NCBI GenBank assembly: GCA_021646415.1
Contig: SOEU01000011.1
Location: 1-64,000 of the forward strand
Direction: 5' to 3'
Length of the DNA stretch: 64,000 nt
Source of the DNA: Candidatus Brocadia sp.
GTDB taxonomy: Bacteria > Planctomycetota > Brocadiia > Brocadiales > Brocadiaceae
The translations under genes and the position numbers were made by a program. Of this stretch, positions 60,748 through 64,000 are shown one piece after another; position 1 is the stretch's first letter, and every line of letters starts with the position of its first letter. Under the pieces are notes generated by a model. The model made no database searches, was not told the origin of the DNA, and worked only from the letters and a program-made list of their open reading frames with translations.

Positions 60748-62490
60748 CTAAAAGTAGCTTGATTTCCAAACAAAGGCCATTATACCGGCAAATATAAAGT
60801 TAAAATCAGCAACAGTTTCAGGTAAGAGACCTTCTGATATAATTTTTTTCTGGAACAGATATTGATACCCACAGGCATAAGCAATGCAGGGGAGAAGATA
60901 ATATCCCAATGAGTTTGTCCATCCAAGGAACGGACTTACGGACAACAGAACAGCGATTAATGCAGTGATGATAATAAGAATTGTCTTTGTTCGTTCCTTT
61001 CCAATCGCAATAGGGATCGTTTCTTTCCCTAAAATACGGTCACCCTGAATATCACGTATATCAAGGACCACCGCCCTGATAAATGCGAGGCTGGATGCAA
61101 AGGCAATTGCAATGGCAAGCGACGGCATAAAACTTTTTCTGGTCCCGAGGAAAGGTATTAACGCAGTACTGACGGCCCACGCAATGCTATAAAAGATCTC
61201 TTTTGAGCCAGGTATTTGTTCAAGACTTCTATAACGGATCACACGGGACATACCCTTTGGTATGATCTCTAATCGATAAAAAATGCCAAAGAGACTGGCG
61301 AGGAAGATGCAGAAAAAAATGGATTTACTCAGGATAAATCCCAGAATAAAGGATGCCATCGCTCCGGTAATACCAAGACCAATGAAGAGGGTTTGTTTCC
61401 TTTCATAGAATTTAGCCCTTGCCGGTTCATTGAGCGCCACGGCTTCTTTATTTGCAAAGTGATTCAGAACCTGCATCGAAAATATAAAGAGTGCGGCAAT
61501 CAGACAAAAGCTTAACCGGGGTTGAACTCCCAGCAATACAGCGCATGCATAACTTAAACTCGCTGCCCCTAAGCCCGCATACATACAACTTCCAATGAAA
61601 AAACTAGCGATATTTTTTAAACCAAAGAAAAGCCTTCCGTATCTGTTTACTTTATAAGAATGTACCTTTTCAACAACCCTTTTGATCATCCAGTTGGGGG
61701 TAGAAGCGCCCGCGGTTACACCAATCGTATCATAATCTCTGAGCTTACTGAGGTCTAACTCGGCATCCGTTTCAACAAGGAATGTTGGCGTTCCCTGAGA
61801 CTCGCATATCTTAACCAGTCTGGTGGTATTGGCGCTTCCCCGTCCGCCAACAACAATCATGGCATCCACGGATTTGCTGAGACTTATGACCTCATCCTGT
61901 CGTTTGTAAGTGGAACTGCAAATAGTTTCAAATGATTCGCAGTTTGAATACCGTTTTTTAAGCCTCTGGATAGCCTCCTTAAACAGACGCCTGTCTTGTG
62001 TTGTTTGAGCGACAATACACACTTTGTCCATCGGGGGAAGTTGGTCTATTTCTTCCAGTTCCTGCACAACGTGTCCCTTACCTTCCGCATACCCTAATAG
62101 GCCTATAACCTCTGCGTGCCCTTTATCACCCACGATCACGGTTGAGTATCCTTGTGCGGCATATTTTTTAATAATGGATTGAACTCTCATTACGTGGGGG
62201 CAAGTGGCATCACAGACCTTTGCACCCGTACTTTCAATTTCTTTTCTGCGGGTAGGTGTAACACCGTGTGCCCTGATAACGACGGTGCTCTTAGAAAGAT
62301 CGGTTTGTCCGTTAACGACATGGATTCCCCGCTTTTCTAAATATTCAAGTACCTGTGGATTATGAATCAGTGGCCCATCAGTGAATACTCTACCATCCTC
62401 GTTTTTTTCGTTTGCCGCGTCCAAAAGGATGTCCATAGCCCGCCTGACACCCATACAAAACCCAGCTGTTTTAGCGACTTTTACTCTCAA
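60748..62490 (-). CDS. IspH-UbiA fusion: HMBPP reductase with prenyltransferase domain
   Basis: Residues 1-282 are a full IspH, the last MEP-pathway enzyme: the [4Fe-4S] Cys in AGFCMGVRRAMD, CDATCPHV and TICSSTYKRQDE, plus RAHGVTP and TTQDRRLF. Residues 285-580 form a UbiA-type membrane domain with about eight helices and the Asp motif VLDIRDIQGDRILGKETIPI. Its first motif is altered to LNHFANKEAVALNEPAR (no Asp). The fusion suggests the new isoprenoid precursor is fed to a membrane prenyl transfer, but the acceptor is unknown. DUF502 follows. Confidence 0.93.
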   Translation of the reverse strand: MRVKVAKTAGFCMGVRRAMDILLDAANEKNEDGRVFTDGPLIHNPQVLEYLEKRGIHVVNGQTDLSKSTVVIRAHGVTPTRRKEIESTGAKVCDATCPHVMRVQSIIKKYAAQGYSTVIVGDKGHAEVIGLLGYAEGKGHVVQELEEIDQLPPMDKVCIVAQTTQDRRLFKEAIQRLKKRYSNCESFETICSSTYKRQDEVISLSKSVDAMIVVGGRGSANTTRLVKICESQGTPTFLVETDAELDLSKLRDYDTIGVTAGASTPNWMIKRVVEKVHSYKVNRYGRLFFGLKNIASFFIGSCMYAGLGAASLSYACAVLLGVQPRLSFCLIAALFIFSMQVLNHFANKEAVALNEPARAKFYERKQTLFIGLGITGAMASFILGFILSKSIFFCIFLASLFGIFYRLEIIPKGMSRVIRYRSLEQIPGSKEIFYSIAWAVSTALIPFLGTRKSFMPSLAIAIAFASSLAFIRAVVLDIRDIQGDRILGKETIPIAIGKERTKTILIIITALIAVLLSVSPFLGWTNSLGYYLLPCIAYACGYQYLFQKKIISEGLLPETVADFNFIFAGIMAFVWKSSYF

Positions 62491-62868
62491 TAGTTACCTC
62501 GGAACTTTATCATGAAAAACTCCAGTGGGGGGGAACGAACGTTTGTTCTTGACAATAACTACCTGAACTACCTGAGATAATTGAGCTGTCTCAATATGGT
62601 AAAAATCTATTTGACTATGGCTTGCCATGCTTTGCTTTCGGGCGTGCCTCTGCATTAACCTCTTTTTATTCTTATCAATTGTGGCTAATTCTAGCAGTTA
62701 TAATGAGTGATGTCAATATTTTAATGTCAACTGAAAATATCAGGCTGAAGGGGTTTTTCCTTGCTATATAATTATCAGTTTTTCTATAATAATCGGATTG
62801 TAAATGAAGAACAAGACTTGTTCTTTTTCATTCTTTGCACAACTATCTTACACAAATATTTAGCCGCT
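62491..62868. other. Intergenic region between divergent genes
   Basis: No gene seen. TTGAG/CTCAA near 62581-62594 forms a small hairpin. Promoters for the IspH-UbiA gene and the glycosyltransferase should lie here. Confidence 0.45.
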
Positions 62869-63618
62869 ATGCACAGAAATAATATCCTTATTGCCATACC
62901 AGTCTTCAATGAAATCGCCGTGTATAACATTATTCAAAGGGTTAAAAATTTTTCTCTTGATGTATTAGTAATAGATGATGGTTCAACCTATAGTCTTCGC
63001 AAGGGGTTAATAAACGTCGAAAACATTCGTATGATCGTACATCCGAGAAATCTTGGCTATGGCAAAGCGATCATAGATGCATTCACGTATGCAATGAAAA
63101 ATAGATATGATTACCTATTAACAATTGATGGAGACGGGCAACATGAACCCGAAGAGATTTCTCTGTTTTTAAGAGAAATTCCCTTTTATGATTATGACAT
63201 CATATCGGGGTCGAGATACCTTTTCCCCATCAGAGTAGGCGCAGACGTACCGATAGAACGGTATCTTATTAATAAAAGGATTACCGGTATTTTAAATCGC
63301 ATAACTGGTTTTGGTTTAACGGATTCTTTTTGTGGTTTTAAGGCGTATAAGGTCGAAAAATTGAAGGCATTGCATGTGACGGAATATGGATATGGTATGC
63401 CACTGCAATTATGGATACAGGCATGGAAGAGGGGATTGCGGGTGAGGGAAATACCTGTTAAACTAATCTATAACGATCTCACAAAACATTTTGCAGGTGT
63501 TTTGGAAGACCCGGAAACAAGGCTGTTGTATTATAAAAATATTATACGAAAAGAGCTTGCAGATACGGAACAAAAGAATGTCGCTGTGCGCAGAACAAAG
63601 AAAACCGTAAGGTATTGA
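62869..63618 (+). CDS. Family-2 glycosyltransferase (dolichol-phosphate-mannose synthase-like)
   Basis: The 249-residue protein has the GT-A fold motifs IAIPVFNE, VLVIDDGST, NLGYGKAIIDAF and the DGDGQHEPEEI (DxD) metal site, and SGSRYLFP. No membrane segment follows, so it is probably a soluble glycosyl transferase to a lipid carrier or polymer. The ATG at 62869 is chosen because it starts just before the first beta strand; a longer frame has a hydrophobic, AT-rich lead. Confidence 0.88.
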   Translation: MHRNNILIAIPVFNEIAVYNIIQRVKNFSLDVLVIDDGSTYSLRKGLINVENIRMIVHPRNLGYGKAIIDAFTYAMKNRYDYLLTIDGDGQHEPEEISLFLREIPFYDYDIISGSRYLFPIRVGADVPIERYLINKRITGILNRITGFGLTDSFCGFKAYKVEKLKALHVTEYGYGMPLQLWIQAWKRGLRVREIPVKLIYNDLTKHFAGVLEDPETRLLYYKNIIRKELADTEQKNVAVRRTKKTVRY

Positions 63619-63645
63619 TATTTTTAAAGTTTTTATAGTTGTACA

Positions 63646-64000
63646 ATGATAGTAAAAAAAGATGCTCTTCCCCATGCCCTTTACATCCATATCCCTTTTT
63701 GTACAAGAAAGTGTAATTACTGCGATTTCAATTCGATTGTCTCGGGAACAAAAATAGTTGACCACTATCTTCATGCCCTTGAAAAGGAATTACGTGCTCT
63801 GCAACGGCGATATGTATTTAAAACGGTTTATATTGGAGGAGGGACGCCAAGCATACTGACCGAAACTCAGTTAAAAAAACTGCTTCACAGCGTTGTTCAT
63901 TATATCCCGGCTTCAGAGATACAGGAGTATACCGTTGAAGTAAATCCCGGCACACTGACCGGAAACAAGGTTGCATTGTTAAAAGAATATTTTGTGAACC
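63646..64000 (+). CDS. hemW: HemW/coproporphyrinogen-III-oxidase-like radical SAM protein (partial)
   Basis: Only the first 118 codons are in the window. They show ALYIHIPFCTRKCNYCDFNS (CxxxCxxC radical-SAM cluster) and YIGGGTPSIL, the start of the HemW family, which handles heme insertion or, in HemN, oxygen-independent decarboxylation. The short N-terminus before IHIPFC favours HemW. It follows the glycosyltransferase by 27 bases and runs off the window end. Confidence 0.9.
   Translation, partial: MIVKKDALPHALYIHIPFCTRKCNYCDFNSIVSGTKIVDHYLHALEKELRALQRRYVFKTVYIGGGTPSILTETQLKKLLHSVVHYIPASEIQEYTVEVNPGTLTGNKVALLKEYFVN

Overview
The window looks like a chromosomal segment of a planctomycete, most probably an anammox-type (Brocadiales-like) bacterium. 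This is inferred from gene content: a Rhesus-type ammonium channel, a UbiA-family enzyme of the menaquinone type, an IspH-UbiA fusion, many periplasmic or heme-linked proteins, and intergenic DNA packed with dispersed palindromic repeats. No rRNA or other taxonomic marker is present, so the assignment is tentative.

Layout. 1-1554: a CRISPR leader and 15-repeat array transcribed to the right. A 504-bp block carrying a small coiled-coil membrane protein gene with its own promoter interrupts it; no cas genes are in view. 1630-5651 (minus): purB (animal-like type), groEL, groES and a lone receiver protein. 6199-10465: a UbiA prenyltransferase, a structured RNA-like leader before a broken kelch-type gene, a PIN toxin-antitoxin pair and repeat-rich DNA. 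10466-20549: a yeast-type cytosine deaminase, a MidA-like methyltransferase, a ferritin-like protein, then a 2-oxoacid dehydrogenase/lipoate cluster (E1a, E1b, E2, lipB, an unusual PI3/4-kinase-like gene, lipA), a PAS-GGDEF protein and nnrE. 21022-32729: an adhesin-E-like protein, pyruvate kinase, a rhodanese-MoeB pair between inverted repeat copies, a DUF362 protein, a lipoprotein with a cupin and five SHOCT-like repeats, the Rh channel, a frameshifted UPF0016 gene, trpC and an FTR-thioredoxin pair.

33015-44269 reads as a nickel/cobalt island. It holds NikR, an ECF-type transporter (CbiM, a NikL-like subunit, CbiQ, CbiO), an outer-membrane barrel protein, and several secreted Cys/His-rich proteins including a YcnI-like protein with a Gly/His tail. 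A zinc-ribbon protein, a deoxyhypusine-synthase-like enzyme and cobyrinate a,c-diamide synthase complete it. Related candidate regulatory half-sites precede nikR, cbiM and the barrel gene.

44292-58478 (minus) is a large chemotaxis cluster: CheB, CheR, two CheY, CheC, CheD, CheW, CheA, CheX and a CheC/X-like-receiver fusion. It also has two chemoreceptors, one with a periplasmic c-heme motif, a bacteriohemerythrin and an HTH protein. CheA carries a MshEN-like insert and both receptors end in the same aromatic tail motif. No flagellar genes are visible, so the output could be pili, flagella encoded elsewhere or another process. 58911-64000: an SDR epimerase, a selenocysteine tRNA, a DUF502 protein, the IspH-UbiA fusion, a family-2 glycosyltransferase and the start of hemW.

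At least three families of dispersed repeats (called A, B and C here) recur between genes across the window.
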